Source: Bacteroidota bacterium (lineage in GTDB: Bacteria; Bacteroidota; Bacteroidia; Bacteroidales; JAGNHN01). From it: DNA of 64,000 nt. The DNA lies in contig JAKLHK010000008.1 of the NCBI GenBank assembly GCA_022710185.1, positions 1-64,000 on the forward strand, given 5' to 3'. Position numbers and translations under genes: made by a program. This document shows, in pieces, positions 15,830-23,457 of this stretch; position 1 is the first letter of the stretch, and the number at the start of each line of letters is the position of its first letter. Under the pieces are notes generated by a model. It had not been told where the DNA came from and did not search any database. It worked only from the letters and a program-made list of their open reading frames with translations.

Positions 15830-18241
15830 TCAGAAGTCTGCTTTCAGGCTCAGTATGAAGTTACGGCCGGCCCCGGAAATGCCCGAGCTGTAAGGCCGGT
15901 AACGCTGATCGGTAAGGTTTTCCATGCCCCCGCTCAGGCTGAAGGTCTCGTTGAGCTGTACCATCGCCTTCAGGTTCAGCGTGTACCAGGAGGGCGCGTA
16001 GTTGTTCCCCTCAGCATCCTGGGCATAGATCTCGTCCTTGCCCCGCTCCTCCTGCGGGAGATTGGCATGCGATTTCTCACCCTGGCACTGAACGTTCAAC
16101 TCAAGGCTGAGCCCGTTGTGGCGGTATCGCAGCCGGCTCACCCCGAACCAGGGTGCGGCATGGCGGGAGGGACTGGTAGTCCCGTCGTCCAGCTCCTCCT
16201 CTCCGCGTTGAAGGTTGAGGTCGGCCAGTATGGCGAACCCCGCAGGCAACCGGACCTCCACCCCAGCCTGAAGGCCGTATACGTAGGCCACCGCAGCGTT
16301 CTGTATGGCCTGCACCTTGCTCATCTCGCCGAAATAGGGGATGCTGTCCTGTCCGTTAAGCAAATAATCCCTGCGCACCAGGGCATCCTGGAGCACGGTA
16401 TAATAGCCTGTGAAGTCCAGCTTGACCGCATCGCCCAGCACCCGGACGACCCCCAGGTCGGCATTCCAGGCATACTCCGCTTTCAGCCCCGGATTAGGAA
16501 CGGTGACCGTTCCGGGCTCAGAATCGAACACCTTGCCCACATCATCCACATTGGGTGAACGGAAGGCAGTACCCAGATTGGCCCTGAATGCCCAGGCTCC
16601 TGACGGCCGGTATACCGCCCCAAGGCTGCCGGTAATGGCCCCCTTGCTGAGGGTGGCGCTGGTGAAGGGAAAGAGATAATACGGGGCATTGTTATTAAAG
16701 TCTGCGTCCAGGCTGTAATGGTTGTACCTGAGGCCTCCCTGCAGGGTCAGATGGGTTGACAGGCGGAGCTCATGACTGAGGTAGGCAGCCAGGGAACGCC
16801 ATTCCGATGAAGGGTAACGGGAAGGGCCTGCCTGGGCGGTACCCTGAACAATATCGCTGAGCAGGCCATGGGATGCTACCGTGTTGTATACGTACTCCAT
16901 TCCATAGAACAGGGTGTTCCGGGAGCCGGCCTGCCGGCTAAGGTCGAGATTGACCGACCAGGCCTCAACCTCTTCCTTCTGGGTGTTGCGCTCGGGGCTG
17001 TTGAAAGAACGGTCGATCCGGCTTTCTTCGAAGGATTGCTTTGCCAGGCGAAGGCTCAGGCGGTCATACCAGATGCTCTTCCCCTGATGGGCCAGGGAGA
17101 AATGGTGCATCATCCAGCGTTGGGGTCCATAATCCCATTCAGCATAGCGCAGGGTGCCGTTACGGTAGCGGTTATGCCGGTCATAGCGCCCATAGGACGA
17201 GGTGGTGGAATAATGGAACCCATACTGCAGATCCCAGTGTGCATCCGGACTGTACCTCACTTTCTGCATCAGGTTCACTTGGGCATAGGCCGAGGGGATC
17301 TGGAGCAAGGGGTCATCCTGGGTGATGACTACATCCAGGCTGTCCTGGCGCTGTGCGTATACCTTCTTGAGGTATTCCTGCGGGCCGTGGCTCCCCTGAC
17401 GCAGGTGGTCGTAATCCCAGGAGCTGAAGCTGGTCACCAGGGCCCATCGTTTCCATCCGATATTGAAATTGAGGTGCCCTGTACGTTCCTGATTGGCTGA
17501 GGAATAGCGTGTAATGGCCTTGCCCGAGATCAGGGGCTGGTCGTCCAGGGATAGCTGGGGCGTAAGGGTCTGGAAGCTCATCACCCCCCCGATGGCATCG
17601 CTGCCATAGATCACCGAACTGGGGCCGAACAGGGTCTCCGTCTTTTCGATGGCGAAGGGATCGAGGTTGATCACATTCTGCACGTTGCCCCCACGAAAAA
17701 TGGCAGTGTTCATGCGTACCCCATCCACGGTGTACAGCAGGCGGTTGGCCGCGAATCCCCGGATCATGGGGCTACCGCCGCCCTGCTGGCTTTTCTGGAT
17801 GAACACCTTGCCTGTTATTCCCAGCATATCGGCCGCAGTCTGGGGGTTCTGGAGGGCAACTTCCCGGGGACTGATGGACAGGATGCGGGAGGGTACGTTG
17901 CGCGAGGCCTGGCTCCAGCGCGTGGCAGATACCACCACCTGGTCGAGATCGAGGGCCGAAGGAACCAGGTGCAGCACAAAACCGGAGTCCTGCATCTGGC
18001 GGTAACTGAGCTCCAGCGTGACATAGCCGAGACTCCGCACCTGGATGGTTTCTGCGCCCCTGAAGGCTGAAATGCCGGCCTGCCCATGGGCATTGGTCAC
18101 CGCATATACGGGAGGGACCTCACTGATCAGCACTACGCCTTCCAGCGGAAGGCGCGAATGCAGGTCCCGTATGGTCAGCGTCTGACCCTGGGCCAGGATC
18201 GCCCACAGCAGGAGCAAGCCTATGATAGAGAAACGTTTCAT
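15830..18241 (-). CDS. TonB-dependent receptor, heme/hemoglobin-receptor-like
   Basis: 803 residues. Signal peptide 1-19, then a carboxypeptidase-like beta-sandwich (about 20-95) common in Bacteroidota receptors, a plug domain (about 105-215) and a 22-strand barrel ending in the terminal Phe of outer-membrane proteins (SLKADF). The plug contains SPMIRGFAANRLLYTVDGVR, close to the M-x-R-G-F-x-x-N-R region of heme/hemoglobin receptors, and the barrel has FRSPNVDD ... VPNPGLKAEY, resembling the FRAP/NPNL heme-receptor box with a histidine missing. Heme or an iron complex is therefore the most likely substrate, though other chelates remain possible. No SusD partner lies next to it. The esterase gene follows downstream. 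Confidence 0.88.
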   Translation of the reverse strand: MKRFSIIGLLLLWAILAQGQTLTIRDLHSRLPLEGVVLISEVPPVYAVTNAHGQAGISAFRGAETIQVRSLGYVTLELSYRQMQDSGFVLHLVPSALDLDQVVVSATRWSQASRNVPSRILSISPREVALQNPQTAADMLGITGKVFIQKSQQGGGSPMIRGFAANRLLYTVDGVRMNTAIFRGGNVQNVINLDPFAIEKTETLFGPSSVIYGSDAIGGVMSFQTLTPQLSLDDQPLISGKAITRYSSANQERTGHLNFNIGWKRWALVTSFSSWDYDHLRQGSHGPQEYLKKVYAQRQDSLDVVITQDDPLLQIPSAYAQVNLMQKVRYSPDAHWDLQYGFHYSTTSSYGRYDRHNRYRNGTLRYAEWDYGPQRWMMHHFSLAHQGKSIWYDRLSLRLAKQSFEESRIDRSFNSPERNTQKEEVEAWSVNLDLSRQAGSRNTLFYGMEYVYNTVASHGLLSDIVQGTAQAGPSRYPSSEWRSLAAYLSHELRLSTHLTLQGGLRYNHYSLDADFNNNAPYYLFPFTSATLSKGAITGSLGAVYRPSGAWAFRANLGTAFRSPNVDDVGKVFDSEPGTVTVPNPGLKAEYAWNADLGVVRVLGDAVKLDFTGYYTVLQDALVRRDYLLNGQDSIPYFGEMSKVQAIQNAAVAYVYGLQAGVEVRLPAGFAILADLNLQRGEEELDDGTTSPSRHAAPWFGVSRLRYRHNGLSLELNVQCQGEKSHANLPQEERGKDEIYAQDAEGNNYAPSWYTLNLKAMVQLNETFSLSGGMENLTDQRYRPYSSGISGAGRNFILSLKADF

Positions 18242-18325
18242 TGCCGTATTCCAGTTGAATCCCGGGATACACAGGCGCCGCTATGCCTGCCCGGGGGCTT
18301 CAGCCAGGTTATGGATTTCCGTCAG

Positions 18326-18356
18326 CAAGTGTAGGCAGAATGCAGATCATATACAA
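18326..18356 (-). promoter_or_regulatory. Candidate promoter and structured leader of the TonB-dependent receptor
   Basis: On the minus strand a TTG (18354-18356) is followed after exactly 20 bp by TACACTTG (18333-18326), one base from the -7 consensus. The implied leader is about 80 nt and contains a CAGGC/GCCTG stem nested inside CCCGGG/CCCGGG arms (about 18259-18296). No known riboswitch was recognised. Confidence 0.4.
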
Positions 18357-18473
18357 GATGGCGTGATTTCTTGCGGGCACTGCATTTGCCTGTCTTGAGG
18401 ATCAGGAAAGGGAAATTCCGCGGTGCAGGGTCACCCCGGGGCGCATGCAGGAATAGATTGGACGGGAAATCGA

Positions 18474-18481
18474 TACCTTTG
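18474..18481 (+). promoter_or_regulatory. -7 promoter box for the sugar-transferase-like gene
   Basis: TACCTTTG, 14 bp before the ATG at 18496. The implied 5' leader is about 10 nt. No clear -33 box was seen at the expected distance. Confidence 0.5.
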
Positions 18482-18495
18482 GCCCGATTCAGCGC

Positions 18496-19530
18496 ATGGA
18501 AAACCTCCTGATCGAATCCATAGGGCATGAAGCCTATGCCTACATCAGCCAGTACTGCGACCTGGGCTCTGCGGACACGCTGATGCTGTCCACCACTACC
18601 CTGTTTAACATTCAGAAGGAGCATGACGAGGCGTTCCTCGCTATCATCAACTTCAGGAGAACCAATGACATCCAGCAGCTGAACCCTTTCTTTCATGCCG
18701 TGAATGAGAAGCTGGGGATCGGCGGCGTTTATATTGGCTGTGTGGAGACCTATGTCCTGCGCAAGAAGCGTCTGCTGGCCAAGTATCCTCCGGGGCTCAA
18801 CTACCTTTACTATGCCCTCGATTTTCTGGTGAAGCGCATCTTCCCCAAGCTCAAAGCCACCCGCAGGCTGCATTTCCTGCTTACCCGGGGCAACAACAAG
18901 GTGTTGTCCAGGGCGGAGACCTTCGGCCGCCTCTGTGCGGCTGGCTTCAGGATCAGAGATGAGAAGACCATTGGGAAGTTCTTGTTCTTTGTTGCGGAGA
19001 AACAGAAGCCACCCCAGCCCGAGCCCCGGTCCAATGAAGGTTTTCTGATCCGTTTGCCTCGGGTGGGCAAGCACGGGAAGACCATTATGGTGTATAAATT
19101 CCGCACCATGCATGCCTATTCGGAATTCCTGCAGGACTTTGTTTACGAGAAGCATGCACTGAAGAACGGGGGCAAGTTCAATCATGATTTCCGAATTTCC
19201 ACCCTGGGCCGTTTCATGCGCCGTCTCTGGCTGGATGAGCTGCCCATGCTCCTCAACCTGCTGAAGGGGGAGATCAAGTTGGTGGGCGTAAGGCCGCTGA
19301 GCCGGCATTATTTTGAGCTGTACGACGAGGGACTTCGCAACCTGAGGATCAGGTACCGGCCCGGGCTGATCCCACCCTATTATGCCGATCTTCCGGAAAC
19401 CCTGGAGGAGATCATGGAATCTGAGCGGAAGTACCTGGAATCATACCGCAGGGCACCGTTGCGCACAGACCTGCGGTACCTGGGCAGGGCGCTCCGCAAC
19501 ATCGTCCTGAAACGGGTGCGCAGCAGTTGA
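18496..19530 (+). CDS. Sugar-transferase-domain protein lacking the membrane helix
   Basis: 344 residues. The C-terminal half (about 183-300) is a Bac_transf domain like that of polyprenyl-phosphate glycosyl-1-phosphate transferases: VYKFRTM at 199-205, then RISTLGRFMRRLWLDELP at 233-250, LLKGEIKLVGVRPL at 255-268 and a PGL..P segment. The reentrant membrane helix that normally starts this fold is missing. Instead there is an unrelated N-terminal region of about 180 residues with no clear transmembrane segment. I recall similar two-part proteins from other Bacteroidota, with no proven role. It probably acts in surface-glycan assembly or lipid modification. It lies just upstream of a small sorting-signal protein and an exosortase on the same strand. 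Confidence 0.82.
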   Translation: MENLLIESIGHEAYAYISQYCDLGSADTLMLSTTTLFNIQKEHDEAFLAIINFRRTNDIQQLNPFFHAVNEKLGIGGVYIGCVETYVLRKKRLLAKYPPGLNYLYYALDFLVKRIFPKLKATRRLHFLLTRGNNKVLSRAETFGRLCAAGFRIRDEKTIGKFLFFVAEKQKPPQPEPRSNEGFLIRLPRVGKHGKTIMVYKFRTMHAYSEFLQDFVYEKHALKNGGKFNHDFRISTLGRFMRRLWLDELPMLLNLLKGEIKLVGVRPLSRHYFELYDEGLRNLRIRYRPGLIPPYYADLPETLEEIMESERKYLESYRRAPLRTDLRYLGRALRNIVLKRVRSS

Positions 19531-19561
19531 TCTGACAAGGTCTGGTGCCAAAGCATTATCG

Positions 19562-19569
19562 TAATTTTG
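19562..19569 (+). promoter_or_regulatory. -7 promoter box for the exosortase pair
   Basis: TAATTTTG followed by C, between the sugar-transferase stop (19530) and the ATG at 19597, with a 27-bp gap to the ATG. It suggests that the mini-protein and exosortase can be expressed apart from the upstream gene. Confidence 0.5.
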
Positions 19570-19596
19570 CAACATGGGGGCTCACATTCAGAGGAT

Positions 19597-19866
19597 ATGC
19601 ACCGGATACTGACCTTACTGGCGTTTTTATGCTCCGCCGGATCGGCAGGGCTCCGGGCCCAGCCCGATCCCCCTCCCGGGGGTCCGGGAGGAGGGGATCC
19701 CCCCGTAGGCGGCAGCCCGCTTGACGGTGGCCTGGCTGTGCTTCTGGTGTTGGCCGGGTTGTATGGCCTGTGGCTGGGCTTCACCTGGTGGCGGCAGCGC
19801 CGTCAGGAGGTCCCTTCGACGCTGCCACGGAGCGCCTGGAGGTCCGGGGCAAAGGAAACGGAATAG
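19597..19866 (+). CDS. Mini-protein with signal peptide and PLDGG C-terminal sorting signal (putative exosortase substrate)
   Basis: 89 residues. Residues 1-22 form a signal peptide (MHRILTLLAFLCSAGSAGLRAQ). Next comes a 20-residue Pro/Gly linker, then the tripartite layout of an exosortase signal: SPLDGG at about 40-45, a hydrophobic helix (LAVLLVLAGLYGLWLGF), and a basic tail (WWRQRRQE). It resembles the short P-x-DGG-type sorting proteins of Bacteroidota. Almost nothing remains after removal of both signals, so the mature product would be a short Pro/Gly peptide. An in-frame TTG at 19567 is possible, but that codon overlaps the -7 box, so ATG 19597 is preferred. It lies 9 bp before the exosortase gene, strongly suggesting enzyme and substrate. 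Confidence 0.75.
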   Translation: MHRILTLLAFLCSAGSAGLRAQPDPPPGGPGGGDPPVGGSPLDGGLAVLLVLAGLYGLWLGFTWWRQRRQEVPSTLPRSAWRSGAKETE

Positions 19867-19875
19867 GCAAGCCCC

Positions 19876-20460
19876 ATGCGCCCCGCATTCTCCCATATCC
19901 ATACCTGGCTGAGGTCGCGCACACCCGCCTCCCGCATGGCAAACCTGGGGATCTTCGTACTGCTTACCCTGCTGATTCACTTTGGCTTCCGTTGGTGGGC
20001 CTATGAGGCAGACTACCAGATCTTCGGGGTGACCCTCATCACCCTTGACTTCTTAGAAGCCATGGGCAGTGTGGTGTTCCGCCAGGCCAGATGGATGGTA
20101 ATGGAGCTCAGCGGAATAGATGCCCGTGTAGTAGGTCAGATCATGTACATGCCCGATGGAGGTGGGGTGGCCGTCGACGGCTCTTGTTCAGGCCTCAAGC
20201 AAATGCTGCAGTTCGTCCTGCTCCTCCTTCCCCTGCCGGGCCCCTACCGCACCAAGCTGTGGTTTATCCCCCTCGGCCTGCTGATGATACACCTCATGAA
20301 TGTGCTGAGGGTCTATGGGCTCTGCCTGGTGATGCTCTGGGACCCTCCGTCCTTCCAGCTCTTCCACGATTACCTCTTCCGTCCGCTCTTCTATATCCTG
20401 ATCTTCGGGCTATGGCTGTGGTGGACCGAGCGGCTGAGGCCCGCTCCGTTCAGGGGCTGA
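19876..20460 (+). CDS. Exosortase/archaeosortase family protein
   Basis: 194 residues with about five to six transmembrane helices, matching the short exosortases of Bacteroidota rather than the long proteobacterial EpsH type. The catalytic Cys-Arg-His set is visible: Cys104 in DGSCSGLKQ, Arg145 in NVLRVYG and His164 in FHDYLFRP, each at a membrane boundary as the family requires. Such enzymes cleave substrates at a short C-terminal motif and are thought to transfer them to another molecule. The preceding mini-protein is the obvious substrate. A second start at Met21 (19936) is possible. Its stop codon overlaps the end of a truncated gene on the other strand. Confidence 0.87.
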   Translation: MRPAFSHIHTWLRSRTPASRMANLGIFVLLTLLIHFGFRWWAYEADYQIFGVTLITLDFLEAMGSVVFRQARWMVMELSGIDARVVGQIMYMPDGGGVAVDGSCSGLKQMLQFVLLLLPLPGPYRTKLWFIPLGLLMIHLMNVLRVYGLCLVMLWDPPSFQLFHDYLFRPLFYILIFGLWLWWTERLRPAPFRG

Positions 20461-20683
20461 TGCTGTACGTTTCCTTGTCCGCATGCGGGAAAGTGGCAAC
20501 CTGCCCCATGACCCAATCGTAGGTCCGACGGCCCATGAGGACGAAGTCCACCCCCTCAATGAAGCGTGCATAGCCGTAATCCTCCCCGGGTCTGTTCACC
20601 CGGTCCAGAAAGCTCAGGTCATCGCCCGGTGCATCAATGTAGCCATCGCAGGAAACCGCGATGTAGAGCAGGAGTTTTCGCAT
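20450..20683 (-). pseudogene. Truncated dihydrofolate-reductase-like (RibD C-terminal fold) gene
   Basis: 77 residues matching only the N-terminal part of RibD-C/DHFR-like proteins: the first strand RKLLLYIAVSCDGYIDAP, the D-x-S-F-L segment, and F-V-L-M-G-R-R-T-Y-D-W with the family G-R-x-T-Y motif at about 51-55. Full-length relatives have about 175-190 residues. Similarity ends around ADKETY, within about ten bases of the exosortase stop codon on the opposite strand. The remaining 100 residues, including the NADPH-binding loop, are missing, so the product should be inactive. It appears to be a remnant cut by a rearrangement or insertion that brought in the exosortase segment. Confidence 0.72.
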
Positions 20684-20698
20684 ATTCCCAGGAAGCCC

Positions 20699-21613
20699 TT
20701 ATTCCAGGGTGAACTGCGAATAGCCGATCTCGTACCCATCGATGAAGATGTACACATTGTAGGTTCCCTTCATCGCAGGTTCCTCGCTCTGCTTTTCCCA
20801 ACTGAGGCACACGTTCATGGCCTTGTTCTGGTAATTCACCTCCTGCTTCATGGAAAAGTTCAGCTTCTGGCCCTGGTGCTCAAAGGTGAAGGCATCGTCT
20901 TTGCCCCGGGTGATGATGACATTGTCGGGGCGGGCGATGCGCACATAGATATTGCGCGGACCGGGCTGGGCCACAGGATTCTCGCTGAGGGTAAAGCAAA
21001 CCCTGACGGCATCCACACGGCGGGCCTTGTAGGTGACCTTCTCACTGTCCTCTCCCCTGACCCGCAGACCCTCGCAAACAATGTTGTAGGCCTTGAGCAC
21101 TGCCGCCTGTGTCACCTTACCTTCAAGCTCCACCTTGCTCTTCTCCAACTCCTGTGAGATGGTGACCTGTTTCTCGTATTTCTGGGTGAGCTGAACGTTC
21201 TCCTCGGTCAGCTTACGGTTGGCGGTATAGAGCGAATCCAGCTGATTGAGGTAGCCCTGGGTGGTTTTGCGCAGCAGGTCGAGCTTTTTCCGGATACGGT
21301 AATAGTCGGCCTGGGAGGCGATGAGCTTCTTGATCTCATCGGCATTGGCGCGGATGAGGCTGTCCGCGGCTATCAGGGAATCGGCCAGTTCACCGTACTC
21401 CAGCTTGATCACGTCATGCTCCTTCATCAGGGAATCCAGCTCCGTCTGCAGGGTGAGGTTCTCCTTCACCTTCTGTTCGATCTTTACCACCGAGCTCTTG
21501 TTCTGCTGAAGCAGGGCGATGACCAGGCCGATGATGATCAGGACCAGCAGGATGATGATCCCTTTGTACCGCCGGTCGCGGCGGGAAGCTTCAGGCTGGG
21601 CGTATTCGTTCAT
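20699..21613 (-). CDS. Single-pass membrane protein with long coiled coil, unknown function
   Basis: 304 residues. A short basic cytoplasmic tail (1-17), one transmembrane helix (about 18-39), a coiled coil rich in Glu, Lys and Leu heptads (about 45-170), and a C-terminal beta-rich domain (about 185-304) containing R-V-C-F-T-L-S-E-N-P and NIYVRIARPDN. The topology places coil and C-terminal domain in the periplasm. I recall similar conserved proteins across Bacteroidota but no assigned function. An AGGAG lies 2 bp before the ATG. It follows the C69 peptidase gene in the same direction after 63 bp, so the two may share a transcript. Confidence 0.8.
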   Translation of the reverse strand: MNEYAQPEASRRDRRYKGIIILLVLIIIGLVIALLQQNKSSVVKIEQKVKENLTLQTELDSLMKEHDVIKLEYGELADSLIAADSLIRANADEIKKLIASQADYYRIRKKLDLLRKTTQGYLNQLDSLYTANRKLTEENVQLTQKYEKQVTISQELEKSKVELEGKVTQAAVLKAYNIVCEGLRVRGEDSEKVTYKARRVDAVRVCFTLSENPVAQPGPRNIYVRIARPDNVIITRGKDDAFTFEHQGQKLNFSMKQEVNYQNKAMNVCLSWEKQSEEPAMKGTYNVYIFIDGYEIGYSQFTLE

Positions 21614-21676
21614 GGCTCCTTTGTTATGTGGTTGATGTGGGTGGGTACGGAATAATTAACTCCCGCCCAGGGTGTT

Positions 21677-23320
21677 TTAGTGTGCAGCGCCGCCCACCAC
21701 CTTAAGCCGGTCACCCGTAGTCTCGGCGATCTTACGGTACCATGACTCACCATAACCGGGTTGCGACACCTTTGGGTTACGGTTCCCCGGATCGGGAACC
21801 TTGATGTTGCCGTCCATGTACTTGGTGAATAGGTGCTCATAAAGGCTGCGCCATTCGGCCACCGTCTTATCGGTGTTGCTGACCGTATAATCCGTAAGGT
21901 ATTCCACGGCCAGGGCGGGGTCTTTGGCATGAAGCTCCGTGGCGGCCTTATCGATGGCGCTGGTATAGGTGATGAACTTGTTCTCGAGCCGGGCCTGGCG
22001 TTCGGCAATCTCAGGGTGGATATCGCTGTAGCGGGTATAAGCGAAGTTGGAGATTTCGTTGAAGATCCAGAAGGCGGCAGAGGGACTGTAGGTCATCATA
22101 TCTCCATTGCCCACGGCTACACTGTGGGCAACGCGGGTGCTGGAGGTGTATATGGGCATGTAAACCGAGCTGGCGGCATCGTCTACGCCCCACCAGATGA
22201 TCCCTCCCACAGGGTCGGGGAGCCAGGAGCGCGACTGGGTGACGAAGGAGAAGCCGGTCTGCTGGGTGGCCACAGCCCGCTCATTGAGGTAGTCCACCCC
22301 ATCCACCTTGAAGGTCATCGGCCTCCAGCGGTAAGGCTTGGCATAGGGACCGGCCCCGATATCCTGGGTCATATCCATGGCCGTTCCTTCATAATGGTCG
22401 CGCATGAAACCGAACATATCCTGCAGGCTGATCTTGCGCTCGGGCTTGATGAAGAGCGGCATCCGGTTCTTGAGGTTGTGTCCCAGGGCATAGTCCTCGT
22501 GCTTCTGCATGTCGGCGTTCACCTTACGGAACATCGACCATACGCGGGCATCGCAAAAGCGGGCCCCGCCGAAGTCCACAGGAGCATAAGTGTCGGAAAA
22601 GCTGAATTCCTTGTCCTTGCCGCTGAACCAACCCTTTTCGCGGGCGAAGCTGATCACATCGCTGGAATAGAGGCAGTTTTCGGGATCGTTCAGGGGAAAG
22701 GTCTGAATGCGGGCCTGGTTGGCGTGGCCGCTGACATAGCCGTCAGGAATTTTCACGGCAACCCATACGGCGCCTTTCTGGCCCTCGCCCTTACCGATCA
22801 TCTCCATGATCCACACCTCGTTGGGGTCGGCGATGGAGAAGGATTCCCCGGAGCTGTAATAGCCGTATTCGGCCACCAGGTCAGTCATAATGCGTATGGC
22901 CTCGCGGGCGGTGGTGGCGCGCTGCAGGGCTACGTAAATAAGGCTTCCGTAGTCCATGATGGCCCCACTCTGTGAGCCAAGTTCAGACCTTCCGCCATAG
23001 GTTGTCTCCCCAATGGCTACCTGGTGTTCGTTCATATTCCCGTTGACGGTATAGGTCTGGGCGGCCTGCCTGATCTTGCCGAGATATTTCCCGGTGTCCC
23101 ACTCGTAGATGTCGAGCATGCTGCCTTCGGGCCATTTCTTCCCGGGCCAGTGATACAGCTCACCGAAGAGGACATGGGAATCGGCGGAATAGCTGATCAT
23201 GGTGGATCCGTCGGTGGAAGCACCCTTGGTGATCAGGAAATTGGTACAGGCGTCGGCCAGGCGGGGCGCAGCCAGGCTGAGCAGGGCCAGGCTGACGATC
23301 ATCGGGAGGTTCTTGCGCAT
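21677..23320 (-). CDS. C69-family dipeptidase (N-terminal nucleophile hydrolase)
   Basis: 547 residues, the usual length for peptidase family C69 (dipeptidase A type). Residues 1-24 form a signal peptide ending in ADA, so cleavage exposes Cys25 (ACTNFLITKGASTDGSTM), the expected N-terminal nucleophile of this Ntn-hydrolase family. The MNEHQVAIGETTYGGR segment (about 96-111) is another family hallmark. The enzyme probably hydrolyses dipeptides in the periplasm. A TATTTTTG promoter box lies about 37 bp upstream. The coiled-coil membrane protein gene follows downstream. Confidence 0.92.
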   Translation of the reverse strand: MRKNLPMIVSLALLSLAAPRLADACTNFLITKGASTDGSTMISYSADSHVLFGELYHWPGKKWPEGSMLDIYEWDTGKYLGKIRQAAQTYTVNGNMNEHQVAIGETTYGGRSELGSQSGAIMDYGSLIYVALQRATTAREAIRIMTDLVAEYGYYSSGESFSIADPNEVWIMEMIGKGEGQKGAVWVAVKIPDGYVSGHANQARIQTFPLNDPENCLYSSDVISFAREKGWFSGKDKEFSFSDTYAPVDFGGARFCDARVWSMFRKVNADMQKHEDYALGHNLKNRMPLFIKPERKISLQDMFGFMRDHYEGTAMDMTQDIGAGPYAKPYRWRPMTFKVDGVDYLNERAVATQQTGFSFVTQSRSWLPDPVGGIIWWGVDDAASSVYMPIYTSSTRVAHSVAVGNGDMMTYSPSAAFWIFNEISNFAYTRYSDIHPEIAERQARLENKFITYTSAIDKAATELHAKDPALAVEYLTDYTVSNTDKTVAEWRSLYEHLFTKYMDGNIKVPDPGNRNPKVSQPGYGESWYRKIAETTGDRLKVVGGAAH

Positions 23321-23356
23321 GTGCAGTCGTTTTAGGCTTGATTAGCAATAGCCTGG

Positions 23357-23364
23357 CAAAAATA
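23357..23364 (-). promoter_or_regulatory. -7 promoter box for the C69 peptidase gene
   Basis: TATTTTTG followed by C on the minus strand, 36 bp upstream of the ATG at 23320. Confidence 0.5.
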
Positions 23365-23457
23365 GCAGAAATCGGCGGAGAATCCAGCACCACAACGAAT
23401 GCTGTAAAAGGATGGAAATCGGAAAGCGAGGGCTGTTTCGGGACACACCCCCAGTCT

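Noticed and set aside
18242-18345. Cobalamin riboswitch upstream of the TonB-dependent receptor
   Set aside because: Some GC-rich stems are present, but the conserved B12-box sequence is not, and the receptor looks like a heme type.
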